Shown piece by piece: positions 1-7,400 of a stretch of DNA of 10,929 nucleotides. Below the pieces are notes generated by a model. The model did no database searches and was not told the DNA's origin. It was given only the letters and a program-made list of their open reading frames with translations. The stretch's first letter is position 1. Each line of letters begins with the position of its first letter. The stretch covers positions 1 through 10,929 of the forward strand of contig JAFYAD010000302.1 of the NCBI GenBank assembly GCA_017540915.1. The letters are read 5' to 3'. This DNA comes from Lachnospiraceae bacterium. GTDB lineage: Bacteria; Bacillota_A; Clostridia; Lachnospirales; Lachnospiraceae. The translations under genes were made by a program, and so were the position numbers.

Positions 1-1596
1 GCCGTTGTGCTCCTTGATGTACTCGGCAAGGCGAATCTTGTTCTTCTTCTTGATGTCCATGAACTCCTTCTGTGACTTCTTGTCCGTGACGAACTTCTTG
101 AGCTTTGCGATCTGTGAGAGATCCGTGATCCAGCCGTCACCGATCTTCTTGGTCACCCATGCGGCAAGCAGGGGATTGCCGTGAAGAAGGAATCTTCTCT
201 GTGTGATACCGTTGGTCTTGTTGTTGAACTTCTCCGGGAACATCTCATAGAAATCACGAAGCTCGCGGTTTTTAAGGATCTCCGTATGAAGTCTTGCAAC
301 ACCGTTTACGGAGTAGCCTGCAGCGATGGCAAGGTTTGCCATGCGAACCTGTCCGTCGTATACGATAGCCATCTTCCTGATCTTTTCCTGATTATTCGGG
401 AAAGACTCCTGGATCTGCAGCACAAATCTTCTGTTGATCTCCTCGATGATCTGATAAACTCTGGGTAAAAGCCTTGAGAAGATCTCGATGGGCCATTTCT
501 CCAACGCCTCAGCCATGATGGTGTGATTTGTGTATGCGCAGGCTTTTGTGGTGATGTTCCATGCGTCTCTCCACTCAAGATGGTACTCGTCGAGGAGTAT
601 TCTCATGAGCTCTCCGACTGCAACTGTCGGATGGGTGTCGTTCATCTGGAATGTCACCTTATTGGGCAGATCGTGTATGTCTGTGTGATGGCGCATAAAT
701 CTTGCGATAGCACGCTGTATAGATGCGGAAACAAAGAAATACTGCTGTTTCAAGCGAAGCTCCTTGCCCTGTACATGATCATCACAGGGATACAGCACTT
801 CCACAAGGTTTCTGGCCAGGTTCTCCTGCTCCACTGCCTTCCTATAATCGCCCTTGTCAAAGCTCTCAAGCTCGAAAACATTGACAGGCTCCGCATCCCA
901 TATGATCAGGGTGTTCACTACGTTATTATTGTATCCCACGATAGGCATATCGTAAGGAACCGCATTTACCGCATAGTAATCTTTCTGGACAAACTGCTGG
1001 CGTCCCACCGGATCTGTCTCCGCTGCCACATATCCGCCAAATCTTACCTCGTAAGAATACTCGGGGCGGCGAAGCTCAAAGGGATATCCGTTCTTGAGCC
1101 AGTTATCCGGCTTCTCTACCTGGAAACCATCCTTTATCTTCTGTTTGAACATACCGTAACGGTATCTTATACCGCATCCGTATGCCGGATAGCCCAGTGT
1201 TGAAAGGGACTCAAGAAAACATGCCGCAAGACGACCGAGACCGCCGTTTCCGAGGGCAGGATCCCTCTCCTGATCCTCGATGACATTGATGTCGAAGCCC
1301 AGCTCGTCAAGCGCAGCCTTAACCTCTTTGTATGCTGTTAGGTTGATAAGGTTGTTGCCCAAAGCACGTCCTACCAGAAACTCCATTGACATATAGTAGA
1401 CCATCTTGGGATCATTGGCATCGATAGTCTTCTGAGTGGCGATCCATGCATCGATGATCTCATCCTCCACAACATGGGAAACAGCCTGATAGATTTCCTG
1501 CTGGGTAGCCTCGTCAATAGTCTTTCGGAACATGGTCCTGACGTTTGCCTCAACATTCTTGATGAATGTCTCTTTCTTGAAAGCACTGTTTTTCAT
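1..1596 (-). CDS. glgP: Glycogen/starch phosphorylase, N-terminal 532 residues (gene runs off the left edge)
   Basis: This gene encodes a cytoplasmic alpha-glucan phosphorylase (GT35 family), which releases glucose 1-phosphate from glycogen or maltodextrin using phosphate and pyridoxal phosphate. The translation is open from the ATG at 1596 to base 1. It shows the family blocks RDPALGNGGLGRLAACF (residues 111-127), a TFQMNDTHPTVAVGELMR block around residues 295-315, and KTNGITQRRFL (460-470). Family members are usually about 750-840 residues, so roughly the last third is missing, including the pyridoxal-phosphate lysine. Catalytic completeness therefore cannot be judged here. The start is supported by AAAGGAG six bases upstream. 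It lies 45 bases downstream of ileS on the same strand and probably shares its transcript. The family is very clear. Glycogen versus maltodextrin preference cannot be read from this part. Confidence 0.96.
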   Translation of the reverse strand, partial: MKNSAFKKETFIKNVEANVRTMFRKTIDEATQQEIYQAVSHVVEDEIIDAWIATQKTIDANDPKMVYYMSMEFLVGRALGNNLINLTAYKEVKAALDELGFDINVIEDQERDPALGNGGLGRLAACFLESLSTLGYPAYGCGIRYRYGMFKQKIKDGFQVEKPDNWLKNGYPFELRRPEYSYEVRFGGYVAAETDPVGRQQFVQKDYYAVNAVPYDMPIVGYNNNVVNTLIIWDAEPVNVFELESFDKGDYRKAVEQENLARNLVEVLYPCDDHVQGKELRLKQQYFFVSASIQRAIARFMRHHTDIHDLPNKVTFQMNDTHPTVAVGELMRILLDEYHLEWRDAWNITTKACAYTNHTIMAEALEKWPIEIFSRLLPRVYQIIEEINRRFVLQIQESFPNNQEKIRKMAIVYDGQVRMANLAIAAGYSVNGVARLHTEILKNRELRDFYEMFPEKFNNKTNGITQRRFLLHGNPLLAAWVTKKIGDGWITDLSQIAKLKKFVTDKKSQKEFMDIKKKNKIRLAEYIKEHNG

Positions 1597-1620
1597 TGCG
1601 TTTCTCCTTTTATTTTATTT

Positions 1621-1640
1621 TGTCACTGAAAACAGCGACA
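1621..1640 (-). other. Hairpin in the ileS-glgP gap, no U-tract
   Basis: On the minus strand TGTCGCTG and CAGTGACA form an 8-bp stem around a TTTT loop. One pair is G-U in minus-strand RNA but would be A-C in plus-strand RNA, so the fold fits the direction of the operon. It is followed by an A-rich stretch and the glgP ribosome binding site, not by a run of U, so it is not a canonical terminator. It may modulate the level of glgP mRNA or mark a processing site; that is inference. Confidence 0.4.
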
Positions 1641-1641
1641 A

Positions 1642-4600
1642 TCAGATCTTTTCAACTGCAAGTGTCACATCTTCGCCGTTTATCTTCCATTCCTTCTCAT
1701 AGCCTGACAGATTTCCCTCTGTAACAGAGTCTGCCAGAACATCTCCGGAAATATCAGCACCGTATTTTTCGAAGATACCTTTTAACTTATCTCCTGCCGT
1801 ATATGTAACTTTGATGCGATCCATAACCTCGAAGCCCGCTTCTTTTCTCATGGTCTGGATCTTGGAGATAAGCTCTCTCACAAAGCCCTCGTCGATAAGT
1901 TCCGGTGTAAGGTTCACATCCAGAACTACCGTCATGGTGTTATCGCCCTCGGTCTGATAGCCTTCAGCCTGAGTCATGGTGATGAGGAGATCTTCTTCTG
2001 CCAGCTCTATGGAAGCATCAACATCCGGAAGTCTCAAAACTCCGTCTGCCTTAAGGGAAGCGTAAGCCTTATTGCCGTCCAGCTCAGCGAGAGCCGTCTG
2101 GATCTGCTTGAGGAACCTGCCGTACTTCGGTCCCACTGTCTTGAGCTGCGGCTTGAAGTTGTAATCGGTATATGCGGAAACATCATCCGAAAACTCCACA
2201 GCCTTAACGTTCAACTCGTCCGCTATGATCTCCACATAGAAATCCGAAAGCTTTTTCTCTGCCTTAACATACATCTTGCCGATGGGCTGACGGTTCTTGA
2301 TATTGGCGGCATTTCTGGCTGCACGTCCCATGACCACAACCTTCAGTACCTCCTCCATATTCTCCTCAAGCTCTTTATCGATCAGAGACTCGTCAGCTAC
2401 CGGGAAGTCACAGAGATGCACGGATTCCGGTGCGCTCTTATCGATGCCTGCCACAAGATTTCTGTATATATCCTCTGTCATGAAGGGGATCATGGGAGCT
2501 GCGCATTTTGCCACAGTGACAAGGGCTGTGTAGAGTGTCATGTAAGCATTTATCTTATCCTGCTCCATGCCCTTTGCCCAGAAGCGCTCCCTGCCGCGTC
2601 TTACATACCAGTTGCTCATCTCATCCACGAAATCATCAAGTGCTCTTGCGGTCTCGGGGATCCTGTAATTTTCCAGATTGTAATCGACATCTTTGATCAG
2701 GGTGTTGAGCTTCGACAGAAGCCACTTATCCATAACCGAAAGCTTGTCGTAATCCAGTTTATATTTTGTAGCGTCAAAATCATCAATATTGGCATACAGT
2801 ACAAAGAAAGCATAGGTGTTCCACAGTGTTCCCATGAACTTTCTCTGGCCTTCCATAACTGCCTTTCCGTGGAAACGGTTGGGAAGCCAGGGTGCCGAAT
2901 TGATGTAAAAATACCAGCGTATAGCATCTGCGCCGTAGGTTGCAAGCGCATCAAAAGGATCCACTGCGTTGCCCTTTGACTTGGACATCTTCTGTCCGTT
3001 CTCATCCTGAACATGACCCAGGACTATAACATTCTCATAAGGAGCCTTGTTAAACAACAGTGTACTCTCTGCCATGAGCGAGTGGAACCAGCCTCTTGTC
3101 TGGTCTACAGCCTCTGATATGAACTGTGCCGGGAACTGCTGCTCAAAGAGATCCTTATTCTCAAAGGGATAATGGTGCTGTGCAAAAGGCATCGCGCCTG
3201 AATCAAACCAGCAGTCGATAACCTCAGGCACCCTCTTCATGGTCTTGCCGCAATCAGGACAGGTAAATGTAACTGCATCGATATAAGGACGGTGAAGCTC
3301 AACCTTCGCATCATCCGGATTGCCCGAGCGCTTTGCAAGCTCCTCGCGGCTTCCGATGGACTCCTGATGGCCGCAGCCCTCGCACTCCCAGATATTGAGA
3401 GGAGTACCCCAGTAACGGTTTCTGGAGATTGCCCAATCCTGTATATTCTCAAGCCAGTTGCCGAAACGTCCCTTTCCGATGGATTCCGGGATCCAGTTTA
3501 CGGTGTTGTTGTTGCGGATAAGGTCGTCTTTTACGGCAGTCTCCCTGATGTACCATGACTCTCTCGCGTAATACAAAAGCGGTGTGTCGCATCTCCAGCA
3601 GTGGGGATACTCATGCTCAAACTTAGGAGCATCAAAAAGAAGCTTTCTGGAAGAGAGTTCCTTAATGACTTCCGGATCGGCGCTGACTGCGCCCTTCTCC
3701 ATCTCCGCTGCAGTAGGCTTGCATCTCATGCCGCCGAAGGGAGTCTCATCACGCATGATACCTCTGTCATCCACCATCTGTACAAAGGGCAGATCGTAAT
3801 TGCGACCCACATTGGCATCATCCTCACCGAAGGCCGGTGCGATATGTACTATACCTGTACCGTCGCTCATGGTGACATAGCTGTCGCAGGTTATATAAAA
3901 GCCCTTTTTGCGCTGCTTGTCGGCATCTGCCTTAGCGCACTCATACAAAGGCTCATACTCTTTTCTCTCAAGATCTTTTCCGATATATGTCTCAAGGACT
4001 TCATATGCAGCCACTGCCGGCTCGCCGGTCTCTTTATTCTCAGGCTTTGCCAGAACACCCAGCACAGTGTCCAGAAGAGCCTCGGCCATATAATAAACAT
4101 TGCCGTCCGCAGCCTTAACCTTTGCGTACTTTTCGTCCGGGTTCACGCAAAGTGCAACGTTCGAAGGCAGAGTCCATGGTGTTGTGGTCCATGCCAGGAA
4201 ATACGCGTCCTCGCCCACGGCCTTGAAACGTACTATGGCAGAACGCTCCTTAACTGTCTTATACCCCTGGGAAACCTCGGCTGTTGAAAGAGGAGTTCCA
4301 CATCTCGGGCAGTAGGGCACGATCTTGAATCCCTTGTACAGAAGGCCCTTTTTCCAGATCTCGTTAAGAGCCCACCACTCGGACTCGATGAAATTGTCGT
4401 CATAAGTTACATAGGGGTTGTCCATATCGGCCCAGAAACCGACAGTTCCGGAGAAATCCTCCCACATACCCTTGTATTTCCAGACAGATTCCTTGCACTT
4501 GTCAATGAAGGGCTCCATGCCGTACTCTTCGATCTGTTCCTTGCCATTTAAGCCCAGAAGCTTTTCCACCTCCAGCTCCACCGGGAGACCATGTGTATCC

Positions 4601-4854
4601 CAGCCGGCCTTTCTCGGAACATAATATCCCTTCATGGTGCGGTATCTCGGTATCATGTCTTTTATGACACGTGTCAGTACGTGTCCTATATGGGGTTTTC
4701 CGTTCGCAGTGGGCGGTCCGTCATAGAATGTGTAGACCGGTCCCTTGCTGCGGGAATCCATGCTCTTCTTAAATATGTCATTCTCTTTCCAGAACTTTTC
4801 CGTGGCTTTCTCGCGCTCCACGAAATTCATGTTGGTGTCAACTTTGTTGTACAT
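1642..4854 (-). CDS. ileS: Isoleucyl-tRNA synthetase, long clostridial/eukaryote-like type
   Basis: This class I aminoacyl-tRNA synthetase charges tRNA-Ile with isoleucine in the cytoplasm. The 1070-residue protein has the ATP-binding HIGH motif at 55-58, the KMSKS motif at 622-626, and a CP1 editing domain in between, with TTTPWTLPSN (223-232) and GTGIVHIAPAFGEDD (332-346), which hydrolyses mischarged valine. Cysteine pairs occur at 182/185, 419/422, 491/494 and 532/535. An anticodon-binding alpha-helical region begins near residue 690. Its length and block spacing fit the long type (IleS2), which is often less sensitive to mupirocin than the roughly 920-residue type; this resistance is inferred, not shown. 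The start MYNKVDTNMNFVEREK fits the family, but the nearest ribosome binding site (AGAGGAG) is 13 bases away, longer than usual. It follows the DUF4190 gene by 29 bases with no T-box between them. Confidence 0.97.
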   Translation of the reverse strand: MYNKVDTNMNFVEREKATEKFWKENDIFKKSMDSRSKGPVYTFYDGPPTANGKPHIGHVLTRVIKDMIPRYRTMKGYYVPRKAGWDTHGLPVELEVEKLLGLNGKEQIEEYGMEPFIDKCKESVWKYKGMWEDFSGTVGFWADMDNPYVTYDDNFIESEWWALNEIWKKGLLYKGFKIVPYCPRCGTPLSTAEVSQGYKTVKERSAIVRFKAVGEDAYFLAWTTTPWTLPSNVALCVNPDEKYAKVKAADGNVYYMAEALLDTVLGVLAKPENKETGEPAVAAYEVLETYIGKDLERKEYEPLYECAKADADKQRKKGFYITCDSYVTMSDGTGIVHIAPAFGEDDANVGRNYDLPFVQMVDDRGIMRDETPFGGMRCKPTAAEMEKGAVSADPEVIKELSSRKLLFDAPKFEHEYPHCWRCDTPLLYYARESWYIRETAVKDDLIRNNNTVNWIPESIGKGRFGNWLENIQDWAISRNRYWGTPLNIWECEGCGHQESIGSREELAKRSGNPDDAKVELHRPYIDAVTFTCPDCGKTMKRVPEVIDCWFDSGAMPFAQHHYPFENKDLFEQQFPAQFISEAVDQTRGWFHSLMAESTLLFNKAPYENVIVLGHVQDENGQKMSKSKGNAVDPFDALATYGADAIRWYFYINSAPWLPNRFHGKAVMEGQRKFMGTLWNTYAFFVLYANIDDFDATKYKLDYDKLSVMDKWLLSKLNTLIKDVDYNLENYRIPETARALDDFVDEMSNWYVRRGRERFWAKGMEQDKINAYMTLYTALVTVAKCAAPMIPFMTEDIYRNLVAGIDKSAPESVHLCDFPVADESLIDKELEENMEEVLKVVVMGRAARNAANIKNRQPIGKMYVKAEKKLSDFYVEIIADELNVKAVEFSDDVSAYTDYNFKPQLKTVGPKYGRFLKQIQTALAELDGNKAYASLKADGVLRLPDVDASIELAEEDLLITMTQAEGYQTEGDNTMTVVLDVNLTPELIDEGFVRELISKIQTMRKEAGFEVMDRIKVTYTAGDKLKGIFEKYGADISGDVLADSVTEGNLSGYEKEWKINGEDVTLAVEKI

Positions 4855-4883
4855 TGCTTTTATGTTTCTCCTCTATAATAATA

Positions 4884-5894
4884 TCATAAGTTTTTCAAAG
4901 ATCCCTCTCCAGACATATCACCCGGGTAGCTGTTGTCAAAGTAGCTGTCCCAGTCGTCGTCGAAGTAATCGTCATCATCATTATATTCGTACCTGTCTGT
5001 GCTATCGCTGTAACGATTGGTATCGGAATCATCCCAGTTGCCCATGATCATAAAACATATGAACAATACCATCACCAAAAGTGACAGGCCGGAAGTCACG
5101 ATACCTATGATAGCAGTAACATTGTCCCCGCTTTTCTTGGTGATATGAATAATACCGAACACGATAGCCAGTATTCCGGTAATGATATTGACACCACAGC
5201 ACGTGAGCAGCACTGATGCCACACCCAGTATCAGGGATGCGACACCGAAGCCTCCGTTGTAGTCTTTCGAAGCCCCTCCGCTGTACTCCGGAATATTGTA
5301 GTTGTCATAGTAGGGATTTCCGTATTGATTGTAGGTGCCGTTCTGCGGATCACCGTACTGACCGTTAGGATATTGACCATTCCCATACTGACCGTTCCCA
5401 TACTGACCATTTCCGTATTGGTCATTACCGTATTGACCATTCCCGTACTGACCGTTTCCATATTGGCCATTACCGTATTGACCGTTTCCATACTGACCAT
5501 TACCATACTGGCCGTTTCCGTACTGACCGTTCCCGTACTGACCATTCCCATACTGGCCGTTTCCATATTGACCATTACCGTACTGACCGTTCCCGTACTG
5601 ACCATTCCCGTACTGACTGTTTCCGTATTGGTCGCTGCCATACTGCGGGTTTTCGGTTCCCTGATCCGGACCGGTTCCATAGGTAAAGGTCTCTGCCACC
5701 GCCCCCGGATCCGTTCCGGTATTCTCCGGTGAAACATCAGAGGGTGTTCCGGATGTCTGATCACCGGCAGGTGACTCACTACCTGTCACTCCATCCTGCC
5801 CTGAAGGACCGGACACAGGATCAGCCGGTGTATCCCAGCTGCCGGATGAAAAATCCTCATTAAAAAAATCGTTTGTATCCTGATTATCTCCCAA
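4884..5894 (-). CDS. DUF4190 membrane protein with NGQYG pentapeptide repeats
   Basis: The 336-residue protein has four parts. Residues 1-80 are acidic, rich in Pro, Ser, Gly and Thr, and probably disordered. Residues 81-180 are 20 tandem five-residue repeats with consensus GNGQY. Residues about 214-284 contain two or three hydrophobic segments (near 214-250 and 259-284) with the glycine-rich GVASLILGVASVLL pattern of DUF4190. Residues 285-336 are a D/Y-rich acidic tail. Translation starts at TTG (5892-5894), supported by GGAGGT eight bases upstream. There is no signal peptide, so the repeats probably precede a membrane anchor, as in many DUF4190 proteins with low-complexity N-termini. The function of the family is unknown. 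It sits between the aldolase and ileS, probably in the same operon. The repeat region also leaves other frames open on both strands, which are not genes. Confidence 0.85.
   Translation of the reverse strand: MGDNQDTNDFFNEDFSSGSWDTPADPVSGPSGQDGVTGSESPAGDQTSGTPSDVSPENTGTDPGAVAETFTYGTGPDQGTENPQYGSDQYGNSQYGNGQYGNGQYGNGQYGNGQYGNGQYGNGQYGNGQYGNGQYGNGQYGNGQYGNGQYGNGQYGNDQYGNGQYGNGQYGNGQYPNGQYGDPQNGTYNQYGNPYYDNYNIPEYSGGASKDYNGGFGVASLILGVASVLLTCCGVNIITGILAIVFGIIHITKKSGDNVTAIIGIVTSGLSLLVMVLFICFMIMGNWDDSDTNRYSDSTDRYEYNDDDDYFDDDWDSYFDNSYPGDMSGEGSLKNL
5355..5654 (-). repeat. 20 x 15-bp tandem repeat encoding GNGQY units
   Basis: Twenty consecutive 15-base units lie inside the DUF4190 gene. Reading in protein order they give ENPQY, GSDQY, GNSQY, twelve GNGQY, GNDQY, three GNGQY and PNGQY. 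Among the central units nearly all base differences are synonymous: GGG/GGA/GGT, AAC/AAT, GGT/GGC, CAG/CAA and TAC/TAT alternate, while the peptide stays fixed. A two-unit block (30 bp) recurs identically about 60 bp away, near 5520-5549 and 5580-5609, showing that multi-unit duplications built the array. Such arrays commonly vary in copy number between strains, which is inferred here. Confidence 0.95.
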
Positions 5895-5941
5895 TAGAAG
5901 TCACCTCCGTGAAGATCGTCTTATATGTCAAACTCATCATC

Positions 5942-5960
5942 AGACGGCACATAGCCGTCT
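5942..5960 (-). other. Perfect 7-bp stem-loop between aldolase and DUF4190 genes
   Basis: AGACGGC and GCCGTCT are separated by a 5-base loop, just after the aldolase stop and about 50 bases before the DUF4190 start. No U-tract follows in either direction, so termination is unlikely. It could stabilise the 3' end of the aldolase part of the transcript. Low certainty on role, high on the structure. Confidence 0.4.
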
Positions 5961-5964
5961 ACAG

Positions 5965-6939
5965 TCAGTCCTGCGCCACAACCTCCTTGTAGAAGTTGGT
6001 GTAATCCTTACGTCCGTCATGTGTGAATGCAATAGCGGTTCTGGGATGCTGATTCAGGATTCCGGTCATTAGATACTGAAGGTCATATCCCCACTTGACT
6101 CCGGATTCCTTGAGCGGCTCCATGTATTCCTCGTTAAACTTGATAGCCGGATAAACATTGTATTTCGGATTGTGAAGGAATGCGATCAAAGGCTCGATCT
6201 GACAGTTGCCTGCTCCTCTTCCCATTCCCGAATATGTCGCATCAAGGTAGTCGACGCCGTCACCTACAGCCTCCGCCGTGTTCGCAAAAGCGAGAAGCTG
6301 GTTGTTATGTGCGTGAATACCAAGTTTTTTACCGTATTTATCAGCTATTTCCTTGTAGAAATTGATCAGTCTGGCAAGAGATTCCGGGTAGAGGCTTCCG
6401 TAGCTGTCCACTATGTAGAAGATATCCACGCCCGACTTGCCCAGCATCTCAAGGGCAGTCCTGATATCAAGCTCCTGTGCGGTAGAGATGGCCATAATGT
6501 TGCAGCTGACCTCATAGCCCTTTTTCTTGGCATCCTCTATCATGTCTATGGCAGCAGGTATGGTATTGACATAGGTAGCAACCCTTATAAGGTCGATGGG
6601 GCTCTCCGACTTTGGTTTGATGTCGGTCTTATAGTCGCATCGTCCAACATCCGCCATGACTGCAAGCTTCAATCCGGTGTCATTATCTCCCACGATCTCC
6701 CTGATGTCGTCGTCATCGCAGAATTTCCACTTGCCGAACTTGTCAACGTCGAACATTTCCTTGGAAGCTTTATATCCGAATTCCATGTAGTCCACTCCGC
6801 CCTTGATATTGGTCTGGTAGAGTGCCCTCACAAAATCATCCGTGAAATAAAAATCATTTACGAGACCTCCGTCGCGCAGAGTGGCATCCACGATCCGCAC
6901 GCTCTGTCTGTAATCCATAAGTTTTTCAATCTGTTTCAT
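5965..6939 (-). CDS. HMGL/DmpG-like class II aldolase (DRE-TIM metallolyase)
   Basis: The 324-residue protein is a metal-dependent TIM-barrel aldolase of the HMG-CoA lyase / 4-hydroxy-2-oxovalerate aldolase superfamily. It has the opening motif DATLRDGG (18-25), where R22 and D23 match the catalytic Arg and metal Asp of DmpG. It also has GIHAHNNQ (207-214), where H209 and H211 would be metal ligands, and GMGRGAGN (238-245), typical of the family. All key residues are present, so it should be active on a pyruvate-type enolate donor. It lacks the C-terminal communication domain that DmpG uses to channel to a dehydrogenase, and no dehydrogenase lies nearby, so catechol meta-cleavage is an unlikely role. 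The true substrate is unknown. AGGAG lies six bases before the ATG, and a promoter lies about 80 bases upstream. It is probably the first gene of the operon running to glgP. Confidence 0.88.
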   Translation of the reverse strand: MKQIEKLMDYRQSVRIVDATLRDGGLVNDFYFTDDFVRALYQTNIKGGVDYMEFGYKASKEMFDVDKFGKWKFCDDDDIREIVGDNDTGLKLAVMADVGRCDYKTDIKPKSESPIDLIRVATYVNTIPAAIDMIEDAKKKGYEVSCNIMAISTAQELDIRTALEMLGKSGVDIFYIVDSYGSLYPESLARLINFYKEIADKYGKKLGIHAHNNQLLAFANTAEAVGDGVDYLDATYSGMGRGAGNCQIEPLIAFLHNPKYNVYPAIKFNEEYMEPLKESGVKWGYDLQYLMTGILNQHPRTAIAFTHDGRKDYTNFYKEVVAQD

Positions 6940-7017
6940 CTTGCGCTCCTCTTTCCTTATGACCTTAACTGTTTACAGGATCAGCCTCCGCCGCCTGCCC
7001 CTAGTCATAAAGAAAAC

Positions 7018-7046
7018 ACTATACCAATAAAAAGGTGTTTTAGCAA
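7018..7046 (-). promoter_or_regulatory. Sigma-A type promoter of the aldolase-ileS-glgP operon
   Basis: On the minus strand a TTGCTA -35 box (7041-7046) is followed after exactly 17 bases by a TATAGT -10 box (7018-7023). Transcription would begin near 7011 and leave a leader of about 70 bases before the aldolase ATG. That leader contains GGCGGCGGAGG-type purine-rich sequence but is too short for a T-box or most riboswitches. Confidence 0.6.
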
Positions 7047-7070
7047 TTAAAATATGTAACTGTTCAGAGC

Positions 7071-7140
7071 CAAGGCAATTTGTATAAAAATACTCGTTGA
7101 ATGCTTGCATTCATAAGAGGATTTTTGTACAAATTTCTTG
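7071..7140. repeat. 70-bp near-palindromic element
   Basis: The two ends CAAG and CTTG enclose arms AATTTGTATAAAAAT (7077-7091) and ATTTTTGTACAAATT (7121-7135), which pair over 15 bases with a single T-G wobble. Inside lie CTC/GAG and a 7-bp stem TGAATGC/GCATTCA with a two-base loop. The whole element can fold into one long hairpin or cruciform. It lies just upstream of the operon promoter and next to a transposase remnant. It may be a very small MITE-like element, an end of a lost insertion sequence, or a protein-binding palindrome. No flanking target duplication was recognised. Confidence 0.6.
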
Positions 7141-7184
7141 CACCGGTTTTCCGGGTGACACAGTTTTTTCTGTACATTGACAAG

Positions 7185-7259
7185 TTACTTCTGGGGATCG
7201 GCGGCGATTTCATTGATCGTTGCGAGTAACATAGCTTTGATTGCATCAGAATGCTTTAT
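7185..7259 (-). pseudogene. N-terminal remnant of a probable IS4-type transposase
   Basis: Reading minus from 7259 gives 24 codons ending in TAA: (ATA)KHSDAIKAMLLATINEIAAD, then PQK and stop. This resembles the first residues of IS4-type transposases of Lachnospiraceae, which I recall as MKHS..IK..LL..I.EI...P.KY. A strong AAGGAGG lies five bases upstream of ATA, exactly where ATG would be expected, so the start codon appears to have mutated. The reading frame stops where a tyrosine codon would follow. Downstream sequence toward 7140 gives no convincing further transposase motif in any frame. The family assignment rests on a short segment and on memory of the family, so it is moderate at best. 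Confidence 0.45.
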
Positions 7260-7268
7260 AAGCACCTC

Positions 7269-7307
7269 CTTGTAGTGAAAAGTGAACAGATATATCTTCA
7301 CTACAAG
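7269..7307. repeat. 11-bp inverted repeat overlapping the ribosome binding site of the remnant
   Basis: CTTGTAGTGAA (7269-7279) and TTCACTACAAG (7297-7307) are perfect inverted copies with a 17-base loop. On the minus strand the second arm runs directly into AAGGAGG, so the fold would touch the ribosome binding site. On the plus strand a T-rich stretch (7311-7325) follows a few bases later, so it could also act as a weak plus-strand terminator. A position at the edge of a transposase remnant also fits a decayed insertion-sequence end. Confidence 0.55.
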
Positions 7308-7334
7308 CGCCTTTTTATATTTTTGTTAGGGGTA

Positions 7335-7372
7335 GAAAAAAGCAGATTTCCGATTTTTATCGAAAATCTGCT
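7335..7372 (-). terminator. Rho-independent terminator, minus strand
   Basis: Arms AGCAGATTT (7341-7349) and AAATCTGCT (7364-7372) pair over 9 bp. After one mismatch, CGAT/ATCG adds 4 bp around a four-base loop. In minus-strand RNA the stem is followed at once by a run of U (7336-7340). It lies 29 bases after the stop of the 78-codon gene and is its natural end. Confidence 0.8.
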
Positions 7373-7400
7373 AAAGTAAATGACATTGGTACGGCACACC

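Noticed and set aside
2297..4315. Several plus-strand frames of 60-230 codons opposite ileS
   Set aside because: They are antisense shadows of a fully conserved synthetase gene and lack ribosome binding sites and domain resemblance.
5231..5779. Long open frames on both strands across the DUF4190 repeats (including plus 5325-5732)
   Set aside because: They arise because the 15-base unit lacks stops in several frames. The synonymous variation supports only the GNGQY frame, and the others have no ribosome binding sites.
5900..5964. Apparent C-terminal extension of the aldolase in another frame, ending TVDGYVPSDDEFDI
   Set aside because: The aldolase ends at a normal family length with an intact stop. 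The extension needs a frameshift for which no slippery site is seen.
7064..7246. Minus-strand 60-codon frame starting MQSKLCYS
   Set aside because: The ribosome binding site is 18 bases away and fits the overlapping frame starting at ATA 7259 better. The frame runs through the 70-bp palindrome, and its residues resemble no known family.
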